The notes under the pieces: generated by a model
Told to the model about the DNA's origin: nothing
Seen by the model: only the letters and a program-made list of their open reading frames with translations
The model's database searches: none
Shown: positions 34,120-42,762 of the stretch, piece after piece
How the letters are laid out: each line of letters opens with the position of its first letter
How positions within the stretch are numbered: position 1 is the stretch's first letter
NCBI RefSeq assembly: GCF_026711005.1
Contig: NZ_JAPPVJ010000004.1
Coordinates: 186,001-250,000 of the forward strand
Origin: Sphingobacterium sp. UT-1RO-CII-1
GTDB lineage: Bacteria; Bacteroidota; Bacteroidia; Sphingobacteriales; Sphingobacteriaceae
Length of the DNA: 64,000 nt
Direction of reading: 5' to 3'
Program-made: the position numbers and the translations under genes

Positions 34120-35391
34120 ATGTTACAATTAAATTATATCCGTGAAAATAGAGATGCGGTAATTGAACGTTTGACAGTTAAGAATTTTAACGAGGTCTCG
34201 CTTATTGATGATTTAATTCAATTAGACGAGTCGCGTCGTAAAATTCAAAATGAGTCGGACGCAATTGCTGCTGAAGCCAATGCTGCTGCTAAGCAAATTG
34301 GCGATTTGATGCGCCAAGGTAAGAGAGAAGAAGCCGAAGCTATCAAATCCAAATCGTCTGGGTATAAAGAGCAGGTGAAGTTATTGACTGATAAATTGTC
34401 TCAGATTGAGCAGGAGTTACAAGATAAAATTGTGCAGGTGCCTAATTTGCCGCATAGCTCTGTTCCTATTGGTATGACAGCAGAGGATAATGAAGTAGTT
34501 TTGGAAGATGGTGCTGTGCCTGTCTTGAGTGAACGTGCTTTACCACATTGGGAGTTACTTGCGAAATATGATATTGTAGATTTAGAGCTTGGTGTTAAAG
34601 TTACGGGAGCGGGTTTTCCAGTATATAAAGGGAAAGGTGCGCGTTTGCAGCGAGCTTTGATTAATTACTTTTTGGATCAAGCAGCCGAAGGGGGATACAT
34701 GGAGGTTCAAGTGCCGATTTTAGTTAATGAGTCTTCTGCTTTTGCTACCGGACAGTTGCCAGATAAAGAAGGGCAGATGTATCATGTTGGGGGGGATGAT
34801 TTGTATCTTATTCCGACAGCGGAGGTGCCAGTAACGAATCTGTACCGTGATAGTATCGTTAAGGAGGATCAGTTTCCTATTAAGCATTGTGCTTATACGC
34901 CTTGTTTCCGTCGTGAAGCAGGTTCGTACGGTGCTCATGTTCGGGGGTTAAATAGGCTGCATCAATTTGATAAGGTGGAAACTGTACAGATTGTCCACCC
35001 TGAGAAGTCATATGAGGTACTGGAGGAGATGAGTGTTTATGTACAGGGGTTATTGAAAAGTTTAGAACTACCTTATCGAGTTTTGCGTTTATGTGGAGGT
35101 GATATGAGTTTTACCTCTGCGCTAACGTATGATATGGAGGTGTTCAGTGCGGCCCAAGAACGCTGGTTGGAGGTGTCGTCTGTATCTAACTTTGAGACTT
35201 ATCAGTCAAACCGTTTGAAGGTGCGTTTTAAAAATGAAGAAGGTAAAATGCAACTTGCACATACGTTGAACGGTTCAGCTTTGGCATTACCACGTATTGT
35301 TGCCTGTATTTTAGAAAATAATCAAACGGATAAGGGGATACGGATTCCTAAGGTATTGGTGCCTTACACCGGTTTTGAATATATTGACTAG
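34120..35391 (+). CDS. serS: Seryl-tRNA synthetase
   Basis: 423 residues, the normal length. The N-terminal coiled-coil arm (about 30-105, ESRRKIQNESDAIAAEANA) contacts the long variable arm of tRNA-Ser. The class-II catalytic core holds motif 2 (CFRREAGSYGAHVRGLNRLHQFDKVE, of which FRREAGSYG and RLHQFDKVE are the key parts), YLIPTAEVPVTN, and motif 3 near the end (LNGSALALPRIVACILENNQ). Serine is activated with ATP and attached to tRNA-Ser in the cytosol. It is monocistronic, with its own -7 box and a strong terminator. Confidence 0.98.
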   Translation: MLQLNYIRENRDAVIERLTVKNFNEVSLIDDLIQLDESRRKIQNESDAIAAEANAAAKQIGDLMRQGKREEAEAIKSKSSGYKEQVKLLTDKLSQIEQELQDKIVQVPNLPHSSVPIGMTAEDNEVVLEDGAVPVLSERALPHWELLAKYDIVDLELGVKVTGAGFPVYKGKGARLQRALINYFLDQAAEGGYMEVQVPILVNESSAFATGQLPDKEGQMYHVGGDDLYLIPTAEVPVTNLYRDSIVKEDQFPIKHCAYTPCFRREAGSYGAHVRGLNRLHQFDKVETVQIVHPEKSYEVLEEMSVYVQGLLKSLELPYRVLRLCGGDMSFTSALTYDMEVFSAAQERWLEVSSVSNFETYQSNRLKVRFKNEEGKMQLAHTLNGSALALPRIVACILENNQTDKGIRIPKVLVPYTGFEYID

Positions 35392-35415
35392 TAATTTTAT
35401 TATGTATATAATGAT

Positions 35416-35445
35416 AAAAGCGAAGGGCACATGCCTTTCGCTTTT
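35416..35445. terminator. Terminator of serS
   Basis: AAAAGCGAAGGG (35416-35427) pairs with CCTTTCGCTTTT (35434-35445) with one G-T wobble and a 6-base loop, followed by ATTTTA. The A-rich left flank lets it work leftward too, between serS and the methyltransferase gene. Confidence 0.85.
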
Positions 35446-35496
35446 ATTTTATCCAGAGGGATTCAATTTTTTTTATTCTTTTTAATCGAATTTATT

Positions 35497-36213
35497 TTAT
35501 AAGGACTGTTGATTTTTTCTTGGTTCCATCCGAACAAGGTACTGATCGTTGTCATCTTCATATAAAACCTGAACGACCCAATTTTCTTCGTGTGCTATTT
35601 TTATGAGTTCTTTTTGCGCAATGTATATCCAGTTGAAAGGTTCGCCAAAGTTTCCTTTATATTCGTATTGGAAATTGATTTGTCCATAATAATGTTGGGG
35701 TTTAGTGATGCAGTACTCGTCATAAAGGTAGGCTATGTCTGATGAGTCGAATAAGAGCTGACCATTTTCAGTAAGGAGTGACTTGCTGTGTTGTAATAGT
35801 TTCTTAAAGCCGTCGATTGTACCAGCTAATCCTATACCGTTCATTAAAAAAAGTAGGGTATCATATTGTTTGTTTTTTAGCTGAAAAAAGTCTTCCTGTA
35901 AGACTTTTTGTACACCCCGTTGTTTCATAATAGTGCAAGCAGATGCAGAGTGTTCGATTGCATCTACTTTAAATCCTTTTTGCTGTAGGTGTAGGCTATG
36001 ACTACCGACGCCTGCGCCTACATCAAGGATATGCCCGTCGCAAAGTGCCAAGGCAATGTGTTCGAGTTCTGGGAAGTCGTTTTGGTCACGAAAGAAGACT
36101 TCGATGGGCATTTCTTCTATATCTCCGTAGCTACTGTGTAAAAGTAATGGTTCTTGGAGTTGATTTAGGGTATGGAAGTCGTATAATGCTTCTCCATATA
36201 CATCACGTTTCAT
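35497..36213 (-). CDS. SAM-dependent class I methyltransferase
   Basis: 238 residues. The S-adenosylmethionine-binding motif I is ILDVGAGVGSHSLHLQQKG (about residues 62-80). Motif II follows (VDAIEHSASACTIMKQRG), and a TLLFLMNGIGLAGTIDGFKK segment corresponds to the post-I strand. It is a small soluble enzyme whose substrate cannot be told. Its ATG shares one base with the pncB stop (TAATG on the minus strand), so translation is probably coupled to pncB and the two genes form an operon. A link to NAD metabolism is inferred from this coupling only. Confidence 0.88.
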   Translation of the reverse strand: MKRDVYGEALYDFHTLNQLQEPLLLHSSYGDIEEMPIEVFFRDQNDFPELEHIALALCDGHILDVGAGVGSHSLHLQQKGFKVDAIEHSASACTIMKQRGVQKVLQEDFFQLKNKQYDTLLFLMNGIGLAGTIDGFKKLLQHSKSLLTENGQLLFDSSDIAYLYDEYCITKPQHYYGQINFQYEYKGNFGEPFNWIYIAQKELIKIAHEENWVVQVLYEDDNDQYLVRMEPRKNQQSL

Positions 36214-37385
36214 TAGTTTTTTATTTTTAATATGGTTTTAGCTATAGTAATTTCTTCTAGACTTCCTGTGTTTTTGTTCGGTTCGTCTGAAAGTTTAATT
36301 ACTTCTGTCCATTCACCGTCATCGGGTTTTGCTTCTGTCATTTTGAGGACTATATTCATTCTTGGTAGACCTACATCATTGGTGAAATCGGTGCCGATAC
36401 CGAAGGAGTGTCCTATTTTTCCTTCGCAGAATTCTACGATATTTTCGACTTTATCGTAGTCTAGACCATCTGAGAAGATAATTGTTTTTGATTTGGGATC
36501 AATACCCTTTTGTTTATAATGATCTATGGTCATTTGTGCAAAAGTTATAGGGTCACCGCTATCGTGTCGGACTCCGTCAAATAATTTTGTCATCATTTTA
36601 TCGAATTGTTTGAAAAATACTTCCGTAGTGTAGGTGTCGGATAAAGCTATGCCTAAGTCTCCACGATATACTTCTGCCCAATGTTCCAAGCCGAGTAGGT
36701 TGGCCATTTTATAACCGTATTTTGCCGCATGAAACATAAACCACTCATGGGCATGTGTGCCTATGGGGGTAGAATCGTACTTCATAGCGAAATGTACGTT
36801 GGAAGTTCCGATAAAAGTTTTAGAAGGATGTTCTTTTAGTGTTCTTACAACTAAGTCATGTACTTTGTAAGAATGGCGACGGCGGGTTCCAAAATCTGCG
36901 ATAGTTATATTGAGTTTGTCATATTTGCTCATTTTATCCTGAACAATCACACAAACTTCAGGATCGTCTACACGTTCTAATTGAACTTCTTCATAGTATA
37001 ATTCGCAAATAAGTGCCATAATGGGCACTTCCCATAAAATAGTACGATACCAATAGCCATCTATAGTTACGGATAGCATTCCATTATCTTGTGTAATATG
37101 TACTTCATCAGGGTCGTATCGATATCCTTCGAGAAAGTCAAGATAGGTGGGGTCTATGTAGGGACATTTTTTGCGTAAGAATTCTTTTTCAGCTTTTGTC
37201 AATTTAAGTTCAGCCATTTTGTGAATAGCCTCTTTAAGTTTTTGCTGAAAGTCTGTTGGAAAGACATGGTTTCCCCGATTGATAAATCGGTATTTTGCTT
37301 GTGCTTTTGGGAACAATCTGCTTACCGCAAACTGCATGGTGAACTTGTAAAAGTCATTGTCCAGAATAGAGTTTAATTGCGCCAT
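36213..37385 (-). CDS. pncB: Nicotinate phosphoribosyltransferase
   Basis: 390 residues, the PncB length. It starts LNSILDNDFYKFTMQFAV, and the family motifs ADFGTRRRHSYKVHD, FIGTSNVHFAMKYDSTPIGT, VRHDSGDPITFAQM and KTIIFSDGLDYDKV are all present. The enzyme converts nicotinate and PRPP (with ATP hydrolysis) into nicotinate mononucleotide, the first step of NAD salvage from nicotinate (Preiss-Handler). It is followed by a translationally coupled methyltransferase gene. Confidence 0.97.
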   Translation of the reverse strand: MAQLNSILDNDFYKFTMQFAVSRLFPKAQAKYRFINRGNHVFPTDFQQKLKEAIHKMAELKLTKAEKEFLRKKCPYIDPTYLDFLEGYRYDPDEVHITQDNGMLSVTIDGYWYRTILWEVPIMALICELYYEEVQLERVDDPEVCVIVQDKMSKYDKLNITIADFGTRRRHSYKVHDLVVRTLKEHPSKTFIGTSNVHFAMKYDSTPIGTHAHEWFMFHAAKYGYKMANLLGLEHWAEVYRGDLGIALSDTYTTEVFFKQFDKMMTKLFDGVRHDSGDPITFAQMTIDHYKQKGIDPKSKTIIFSDGLDYDKVENIVEFCEGKIGHSFGIGTDFTNDVGLPRMNIVLKMTEAKPDDGEWTEVIKLSDEPNKNTGSLEEITIAKTILKIKN

Positions 37386-37480
37386 GCTATCTGTTTTATG
37401 CTGTTGTTATGAATTGTGAAGGTAATAAATAGTTGCCTTATAATAGATAGGAATCTATGTAAATCGTAGTTTAGTGGTCT

Positions 37481-37526
37481 AAAACAAAGGGGTGCTTTAT
37501 CTTAAGATAGAGCACCCCTTTGTTTT
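37481..37526. terminator. Strong hairpin terminator downstream of the DUF6600 gene
   Basis: AAAACAAAGGGGTGCT (37481-37496) and AGCACCCCTTTGTTTT (37511-37526), 16 bp perfect, with an inner TATCTTAAGATA palindrome extending the stem. T runs on the right and A runs on the left make it bidirectional. It ends the leftward DUF6600 gene. Confidence 0.9.
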
Positions 37527-37533
37527 AGATATT

Positions 37534-38805
37534 TTATCTACTTGAAGACCGACTATTGCTTCTTGTGTTTCCTTGAGCGGATGATGATTGGCGTACGCTT
37601 GATGAATTGTTATTTCGTTCTATTCTCGAGGTGGTGCCAGAATTCATTGCCGCACTGCTTTCAACTCGTGCCCCTGCTCTTGACGAAGTAACGGAGCTAC
37701 TACGTTGACTCGCCTGTTGTACGGGTGGGGTCGGTGTGCTTCTATTGCGTTCTATAGTTCTGTTCTGACGAGCGCTGTTGCTTCTCTCCTGTTGCCCACG
37801 TTGTGAACGGTTATTTAATTCGGTATTTGTCCGATTCGTCTTGTCTGGAGTTGTGCTTCTACTTTCGTTGGATCTTGTCCGATCATTGTTTATGTTGTTG
37901 TTTGTTGTGTTTCGACTGTTTTGTGTTGCTCGTGATGGATTTGTGGTATTATTATTTCGGTTGTTGTTACCCTGTGATACGCGTGATTGATTTGTGCTAC
38001 TACTTCTGCCATTTGTGCCAGTAGTTGTTCTATTATTTTGATCTATACGGTTCGAAGCTCGGTTCTCAGTACGAGTTGATGTGGTGACGCGTGAGTTGCT
38101 TGACTCAGGTCGATATATAGAGACCGAGCGGCTATTTACACGTGATTTTCCAGGACGATTGCTCGACTGCACTGTTCGTACTTCGACACGACGCCCAAGA
38201 TCCCGTTCAATGTCTCGTCGTTGCGGCCCTCCATAGTAGTGGTTGTTATTTACGATGTATGTATTATTTATTACAGTGGTATGGTTATAAACGTTTCTAC
38301 GTCCATGATCCCAATGTTTGTACATGTGGCGATCATATATTCTATTTACTGGCAAGAATACCCACAAATTCATGGATACCGAAACGCCCATAGCAGGTGC
38401 CATTGGCGCCCACCCATAGTAGCCACCTCCACTACGCCAGTCTACCCAAGCTGGTCCCCATTCATAGCCAGGTATCCAGCCCCATCCTCTATAAGGTGTG
38501 TGAACCCATCTGCCATAGTGAAATGGAGCCCATCCCCATGAATAATTTGAAACCCATGTGTTTCCGTATTCAGTCATAGTCCAGTAGCCATTTGTTCCGT
38601 AAGGGCGAAAGTCAGCCGATACTCTTGGGTACCATATGTCACCATAGTTATGATCTCTTTCCCAGTATCCGTAGGGACCCAGTTCATGATAAAATAGGTC
38701 GAATGAGACATGTCCGTAGGATTGTGCGTAAATGTTTTTGTGCGATAATAGTCCAACAATTACTAAAAGTGTTATGACTAGCGTGTTTGTAAGTTTCTTT
38801 TTCAT
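37534..38805 (-). CDS. Secreted DUF6600 protein with Trp/Tyr-rich repeats and a disordered Ser/Arg/Asn tail
   Basis: 423 residues with a signal peptide (about 1-28, ending YAQS). Residues about 35-150 are the Trp-rich domain called DUF6600 in Bacteroidota: units such as YGYWERDHNYGDIWYP, WVSNYSWGWAPFHYGRWVH, GWGWIPGYEWGPAWVDWR and GGYYGWAPMAP. The remaining 230 or so residues are low-complexity, dominated by Ser, Arg, Asn, Thr and Gln, and contain almost no hydrophobic residues, so they are probably disordered and highly basic. The protein should act in the periplasm or at the surface; no function is known. It is monocistronic with a strong terminator. Confidence 0.8.
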   Translation of the reverse strand: MKKKLTNTLVITLLVIVGLLSHKNIYAQSYGHVSFDLFYHELGPYGYWERDHNYGDIWYPRVSADFRPYGTNGYWTMTEYGNTWVSNYSWGWAPFHYGRWVHTPYRGWGWIPGYEWGPAWVDWRSGGGYYGWAPMAPAMGVSVSMNLWVFLPVNRIYDRHMYKHWDHGRRNVYNHTTVINNTYIVNNNHYYGGPQRRDIERDLGRRVEVRTVQSSNRPGKSRVNSRSVSIYRPESSNSRVTTSTRTENRASNRIDQNNRTTTGTNGRSSSTNQSRVSQGNNNRNNNTTNPSRATQNSRNTTNNNINNDRTRSNESRSTTPDKTNRTNTELNNRSQRGQQERSNSARQNRTIERNRSTPTPPVQQASQRSSSVTSSRAGARVESSAAMNSGTTSRIERNNNSSSVRQSSSAQGNTRSNSRSSSR

Positions 38806-38973
38806 GTCCCTCTTCTTTAATCAATGTTAAACAATCCTGTCTTTGTTATGTAGGACTTCTGTTTCGCAGTAAAGGTTTAATTTATGAGTTGATAATTCAT
38901 TTTATTATTTGAACTATTGACTTCAATAGTCTATTTTTGATCTTGTTTAAATATTATTCTGGCTTAGGTTTTC

Positions 38974-39002
38974 TTGAAAAAACATATAAGTTTGTACCTT
39001 TG
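38974..39002 (+). promoter_or_regulatory. Promoter of the Mla-type operon
   Basis: TTG (38974-38976) and TACCTTTG (38995-39002) are 18 bases apart, matching the Bacteroidota -33/-7 consensus. The first gene starts at 39064, giving a leader of about 58 bases. This is the only place where I see both elements clearly. Confidence 0.65.
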
Positions 39003-39063
39003 CCCGATATTTTTAGTGTGCGTAGTTATATAATAATCAATATAACTTCATTAAATTGCATAA

Positions 39064-39822
39064 ATGGGAAAGAAAATAGAAAAGCTACTTATCGAGTTTG
39101 CTAGAATTCATCGTTTCATGATGAATTTTTTAAGAGAAGTGGTGTCTCCACCCTACGAGTTTCGAGAGATTATTCGTCAATGTTACGAAATTGGTTGGAA
39201 ATCTTTTCCTTTGATTAGTTTAACGGGATTTATTGTTGGATTTGTTTTTACTAAACAATCGCGTCCTTCTTTGGAAGAGTTTGGTGCTACTTCTATGCTT
39301 CCTGCTTTGATTTCTATTGCGATTGTCCGTGCTTTGGCTCCTTTGGTTACAGCGCTTATTGGCTCTGGGAAGGTAGGTTCACAAATTGGGGCGGAACTTA
39401 GTTCTATGAATGTTACAGAGCAGATTGATGCCATGGAGGTATCGGGGACTAACCCTGTGAAATATTTGATATCAACTCGTATTTTAGCGACTACCTTTAT
39501 GATTCCGGTTTTATGTTTTTATGTAGCAGGCATAGGCCTTTTAGGAGGTTTTCTTAGTTTATCTTCTCAGGACGATCTCAGTTTTTTGTCTTTTTTTACG
39601 CAGGTATTTGAAGCAATTGGTATAAAAGATATATCGGCAATGGTGATTCGGGCGGTAGTTTTTGGCTTTACCATTGGTTTTGCGAGCTGCTATGTAGGTT
39701 ATTATTCTTCTAAAGGGACTGAAGGAGTGGGAAAAGCGGCTAATACCGCCGTTGTTTCTTCGATGTTTTTGGTTTTTATTGAGGAGCTACTTATTGTTCA
39801 AATTTTATCGTTTTTTGGGTAG
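39064..39822 (+). CDS. MlaE-type ABC transporter permease
   Basis: 252 residues with about five membrane helices, the MlaE (DUF140) family. Characteristic text: LISLTGFIVGFVFTKQSRPS, IVRALAPLVTALIGSGKVGS, EQIDAMEVSGTNPVKYLIST. With the ATPase and MCE proteins encoded next it forms an inner-membrane complex that moves phospholipids between the inner and outer membranes and keeps outer-membrane asymmetry. The downstream gene begins 8 bases later. In Proteobacteria the periplasmic MlaC and outer-membrane MlaA complete the system; neither is seen here, as usual for Bacteroidota. Confidence 0.94.
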   Translation: MGKKIEKLLIEFARIHRFMMNFLREVVSPPYEFREIIRQCYEIGWKSFPLISLTGFIVGFVFTKQSRPSLEEFGATSMLPALISIAIVRALAPLVTALIGSGKVGSQIGAELSSMNVTEQIDAMEVSGTNPVKYLISTRILATTFMIPVLCFYVAGIGLLGGFLSLSSQDDLSFLSFFTQVFEAIGIKDISAMVIRAVVFGFTIGFASCYVGYYSSKGTEGVGKAANTAVVSSMFLVFIEELLIVQILSFFG

Positions 39823-39830
39823 TATAGGAT

Positions 39831-40604
39831 ATGGAGAAAAATAGAGCGAAAATAAATTTTGACGATGTCGTTATCCACGTGGATAACGTTAGCAAGTCTT
39901 TTGGCGATCTGCATATTTTGAGAGATGTTGATCTTAAGCTTTATAATGGTGAGAATTTGGTGGTCTTGGGAAGATCAGGAACAGGGAAATCTGTTCTTAT
40001 AAAGATGATATCCGGATTGTTAAAACCTGATTCCGGTATTGTTAATGTTCTGGGACAACAAGTCAATTTACTGAATGAGAGAGAGCTGCGTATGTTGAGG
40101 CAACGGGTTGGTTTTTCTTTTCAAAACAGTGCGCTTTACGATAGTATGACTGTGCGTGAAAATTTGGAGTTTCCTTTGGTTCGAAATCAACGTAATCTTA
40201 CGCGGGGAGAAATTGATAAAGAGGTGTCGGAGGTATTGGATAGCGTTGGTCTTTTGCAAGCAATTAATCAGATGCCGTCTGAGCTTTCTGGCGGTCAGCG
40301 TAAACGAATCGGTATTGCACGTACTTTGATTCTACGGCCCGACATTATGTTGTATGACGAGCCTACTGCTGGGCTGGATCCGATTACATGCCTAGAGATT
40401 AATACGTTGATTAATGAGGTGCAGGAACGTTATCGTACATCTTCTATTGTGATTACGCATGATCTTTCTTGTGCAAAAACTGTAGGTGATCGTATGGTGA
40501 TTTTATTGGATGGTAAATTTGAAAGACAGGGGTCTTTTGAGGAGATATTTGACACAGATGATGAGCGTGTCAAAGCATTTTATGATTATAACTTTATTAC
40601 ATAA
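39831..40604 (+). CDS. MlaF-type ABC transporter ATPase
   Basis: 257 residues, one ABC nucleotide-binding domain. Walker A VLGRSGTGKSVLIKM (about residues 43-57), Q-loop FSFQNSALYDSMTV, signature LSGGQRKRIGIARTL, Walker B IMLYDEPTAGLDP and the H-loop in SIVITHDLS. The FQNSALYDSMTV text is typical of Mla/Ttg2A ATPases. It powers the lipid transporter formed with the preceding permease and the following MCE protein. The gene lies between them with gaps of 8 and 6 bases. Confidence 0.95.
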   Translation: MEKNRAKINFDDVVIHVDNVSKSFGDLHILRDVDLKLYNGENLVVLGRSGTGKSVLIKMISGLLKPDSGIVNVLGQQVNLLNERELRMLRQRVGFSFQNSALYDSMTVRENLEFPLVRNQRNLTRGEIDKEVSEVLDSVGLLQAINQMPSELSGGQRKRIGIARTLILRPDIMLYDEPTAGLDPITCLEINTLINEVQERYRTSSIVITHDLSCAKTVGDRMVILLDGKFERQGSFEEIFDTDDERVKAFYDYNFIT

Positions 40605-40610
40605 AAAGAT

Positions 40611-41606
40611 ATGAGTACAAATGAGAGGAAGCGTACGCTAACTGTTGGGTTATTTGTGTTGATTGGTTTACTGATTTTAGTTGCCGGTATCTTAGTACTG
40701 GGCACACAGCAAAATAAATTTAGCAAAAACTTAGTTTTAACTACTTATTTTCATGACGTAAAGGGCTTGAAAGTAGGGAATAATGTTTGGTTTTCGGGTG
40801 TCAAAGTGGGGATTGTTAAGGAAATTAAGTTCCAGAGTATTGATGATGTGAAAGTGGTGTTACATATTGAGGAAAAATCAAGTGCTTTTATTCGTAAGGA
40901 TGCTGTTGCTAAGTTGGGGTCAGATGGTCTAATAGGTAATGCTATTGTAAGTTTGATCGGCGGGACAGATGCTTCTACACCTATTGAGGATGGGGATGTG
41001 CTTAAGTCTGTTTCGGGTACGGATACAGAAGCTATGTTTGCTACTTTACAGCGTAATAATGAAAATTTAGTGGAAATTACCAAGAATTTTGCTTTGCTTT
41101 CCAAAGACATTGTGGATGGTAAAGGACTTGTAGGTGCACTGATGACAGACTCCAGTATTGTGGAATCATTGAGTAACTCTATGAGTTCGCTGGAAAATAT
41201 GATGAAGAAAGCTGATCGTGCGAGCAGTAGTTTAGAGGCTATGGTCGCCAAGCTTAATAATGACCAAGGGTTAATTCATGATTTAACGACGGATACGCTT
41301 GTGTTTTCAAGCTTAAGAGAGTCTGCTGCTCAATTGCAAGGTGTGACACAAACAGCGACTGCGCTGATGGAAAATCTAAATAAGACTTCCGATCGTTTAA
41401 ATGCGAAGGATAATGCGATCGGGGTATTGACTAATGATCCTGAAGCTGCTGATGAAATCCGTCAGATACTTAGAAATTTGAATCAAAGTACGGAGAAGCT
41501 GGATGAGAATATGAAGGCTATGCAGAGTAATTTCTTGCTGAAGGGGTATTTCAAAAAACAGAATAAATTAAAGACTGCGGAAAAGGAATTATCCGATGGG
41601 CAGTAA
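40611..41606 (+). CDS. MCE-domain (MlaD-type) lipid-binding protein
   Basis: 331 residues. One N-terminal membrane helix (about 12-30, VGLFVLIGLLILVAGILVLG), then an MCE domain (about 40-118: TTYFHDVKGLKVGNNVWFSG, VKVGIVKEIKF, GSDGLIGNAIVSLIGG). A long helical tail (about 140-325), with many heptad-like Leu/Met positions, is expected in the periplasm. MlaD homologues form hexameric rings that pass lipids through a central pore. It ends the three-gene transporter set. The tail is longer than in E. coli MlaD (183 residues) and could form a needle- or barrel-like extension. Confidence 0.93.
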   Translation: MSTNERKRTLTVGLFVLIGLLILVAGILVLGTQQNKFSKNLVLTTYFHDVKGLKVGNNVWFSGVKVGIVKEIKFQSIDDVKVVLHIEEKSSAFIRKDAVAKLGSDGLIGNAIVSLIGGTDASTPIEDGDVLKSVSGTDTEAMFATLQRNNENLVEITKNFALLSKDIVDGKGLVGALMTDSSIVESLSNSMSSLENMMKKADRASSSLEAMVAKLNNDQGLIHDLTTDTLVFSSLRESAAQLQGVTQTATALMENLNKTSDRLNAKDNAIGVLTNDPEAADEIRQILRNLNQSTEKLDENMKAMQSNFLLKGYFKKQNKLKTAEKELSDGQ

Positions 41607-41634
41607 ATTTGTGTTTATTTAGAGACATGTAGGG

Positions 41635-42327
41635 ATGGGAATTAAGGATTCTGATGTTGTATATGAGGATAATCATTATATAGCGGTAAATAAAAGGGCC
41701 GGAGATTTAGTTCATGCCGATATTACGGGGGATAAGACGTTGGAGGATATGGTGAAAGAATATTTGGTGAAGAAATATAATAAGCCAAATGATGCGTTCT
41801 TAGGTGTTGTACATAGGCTTGATCGTCCTGTTAGTGGCTTGATAATTCTTGCAAAAACGAGTAAGGGTTTGGATCGAATGAATAGGTTATTTCATGACCG
41901 GACTGTGGAGAAGACTTATTTGGCTGTAGTTCGTAATCGTCCAGAAAAGATGTCCGGTACATTGAAAAACTGGCTCTTGAGGGATCGTAAGAAGATGGTT
42001 ACCAAAGCTTATGATAGAGAGGTGAAGAACGGTAGTTTTGCACAATTAGATTATAAGGTTTTGGGAGAGATTGATGGGTATTATCTTCTGCAGGTAAATC
42101 CACTTACTGGGAGAACTCATCAAATTCGTTGTCAATTGGCTTATATGAACTGCCCTATTGTTGGTGATAATAAATATGGTTATCCGCGGGGTAGTTTGCG
42201 ACGTTCAATTTGTTTACACTCTAGATCTTTATCTTTTTTACACCCTATAAAAGATGAACCGATGGAGCTGATTGCAGATTTGCCGAGGGATGGGTTTTGG
42301 GAGAAGTTTAATAGGCTTCTAAAATAA
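41635..42327 (+). CDS. RluA-family pseudouridine synthase
   Basis: 230 residues. The catalytic motif is VVHRLDRPVSGLIILAKTSK with the nucleophile Asp63. Further family text: TEKTYLAVV-like VEKTYLAVVRNRPEK, and NPLTGRTHQIRCQLAYMNCP with IVGDNKYGYP. It has no N-terminal S4 domain, so it is of the short RluA/RluC-like type that isomerises uridines in rRNA or tRNA. The exact target site cannot be assigned. It starts 28 bases after the Mla-type operon and may be co-transcribed with it. Confidence 0.93.
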   Translation: MGIKDSDVVYEDNHYIAVNKRAGDLVHADITGDKTLEDMVKEYLVKKYNKPNDAFLGVVHRLDRPVSGLIILAKTSKGLDRMNRLFHDRTVEKTYLAVVRNRPEKMSGTLKNWLLRDRKKMVTKAYDREVKNGSFAQLDYKVLGEIDGYYLLQVNPLTGRTHQIRCQLAYMNCPIVGDNKYGYPRGSLRRSICLHSRSLSFLHPIKDEPMELIADLPRDGFWEKFNRLLK

Positions 42328-42362
42328 TTAAAGCTATTTAAGGTTAGCTTGTTAAAAAGTGG

Positions 42363-42370
42363 TAGTTTTG
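42363..42370 (+). promoter_or_regulatory. -7 box of the 90-residue CxxC protein gene
   Basis: TAGTTTTG, a perfect TAnnTTTG, then TTTT and the ATG at 42375. A leaderless transcript is predicted. Confidence 0.45.
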
Positions 42371-42374
42371 TTTT

Positions 42375-42647
42375 ATGAACAGGAAATCAATTTTAGTATT
42401 ACTGGGCTTTTTTAGTCTTTTTATTCTAAATGCAGGTGACGTTTTTGCACAATGTGCTATGTGTTCGCTTAATGCTGAGAACAGCGTTGCTAATGGCAGT
42501 ACATTAGGGAAAGGGTTAAATGATGGTATTATGTTTCTTTTGGGATTACCTTATTTAATAGCGTTGGTCGTTGGTGTTTTATGGTATAAGAAGTTTAGAA
42601 AAAAGAGCGTTAAAAAGGTTTCTCCATTTGGTGAACAGACGTTGTAA
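42375..42647 (+). CDS. Small membrane protein with a CxxC motif
   Basis: 90 residues: an N-terminal hydrophobic signal-like segment (about 5-25), then QCAMCSLNAENSVANGSTLG with a CxxC pair, a second membrane helix (about 53-70, MFLLGLPYLIALVVGVLW) and a basic C-terminal tail (YKKFRKKSVKKV). Topology suggests that the CxxC lies on the periplasmic side. Proteins like this appear widely conserved in Bacteroidota (from memory), but I know of no function; the CxxC could bind a metal or haem or act in redox. It is a single gene with its own -7 box. Confidence 0.7.
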   Translation: MNRKSILVLLGFFSLFILNAGDVFAQCAMCSLNAENSVANGSTLGKGLNDGIMFLLGLPYLIALVVGVLWYKKFRKKSVKKVSPFGEQTL

Positions 42648-42738
42648 GACTTGTATTGCGTTATAGTATATGCGGTGACGTGAAAAATATGACTCTCGAA
42701 TAATAAAAATAGAGTTTTTTGTATCGCTGTATTGAAAA

Positions 42739-42762
42739 AAACGAGAAGATTAATTCTCGTTT
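42739..42762 (-). terminator. Terminator of the DUF4286 gene
   Basis: AAACGAGAA (42739-42747) and TTCTCGTTT (42754-42762), 9 bp perfect with a 6-base loop. The minus strand continues in a T run (complement of the A run at 42735-42741). The stop codon is in the first arm. Confidence 0.8.

Noticed and set aside
37778..38579. Several plus-strand open frames of 60-106 codons over the DUF6600 gene
   Set aside because: They arise from the low-complexity Ser/Arg/Asn and Trp-rich codons of the leftward gene; no promoter, no plausible protein sequence.
40751..41251. 166-codon minus-strand frame antisense to the MCE-domain gene
   Set aside because: It covers a clear, conserved MlaD-type gene; the antisense translation has no domain features.
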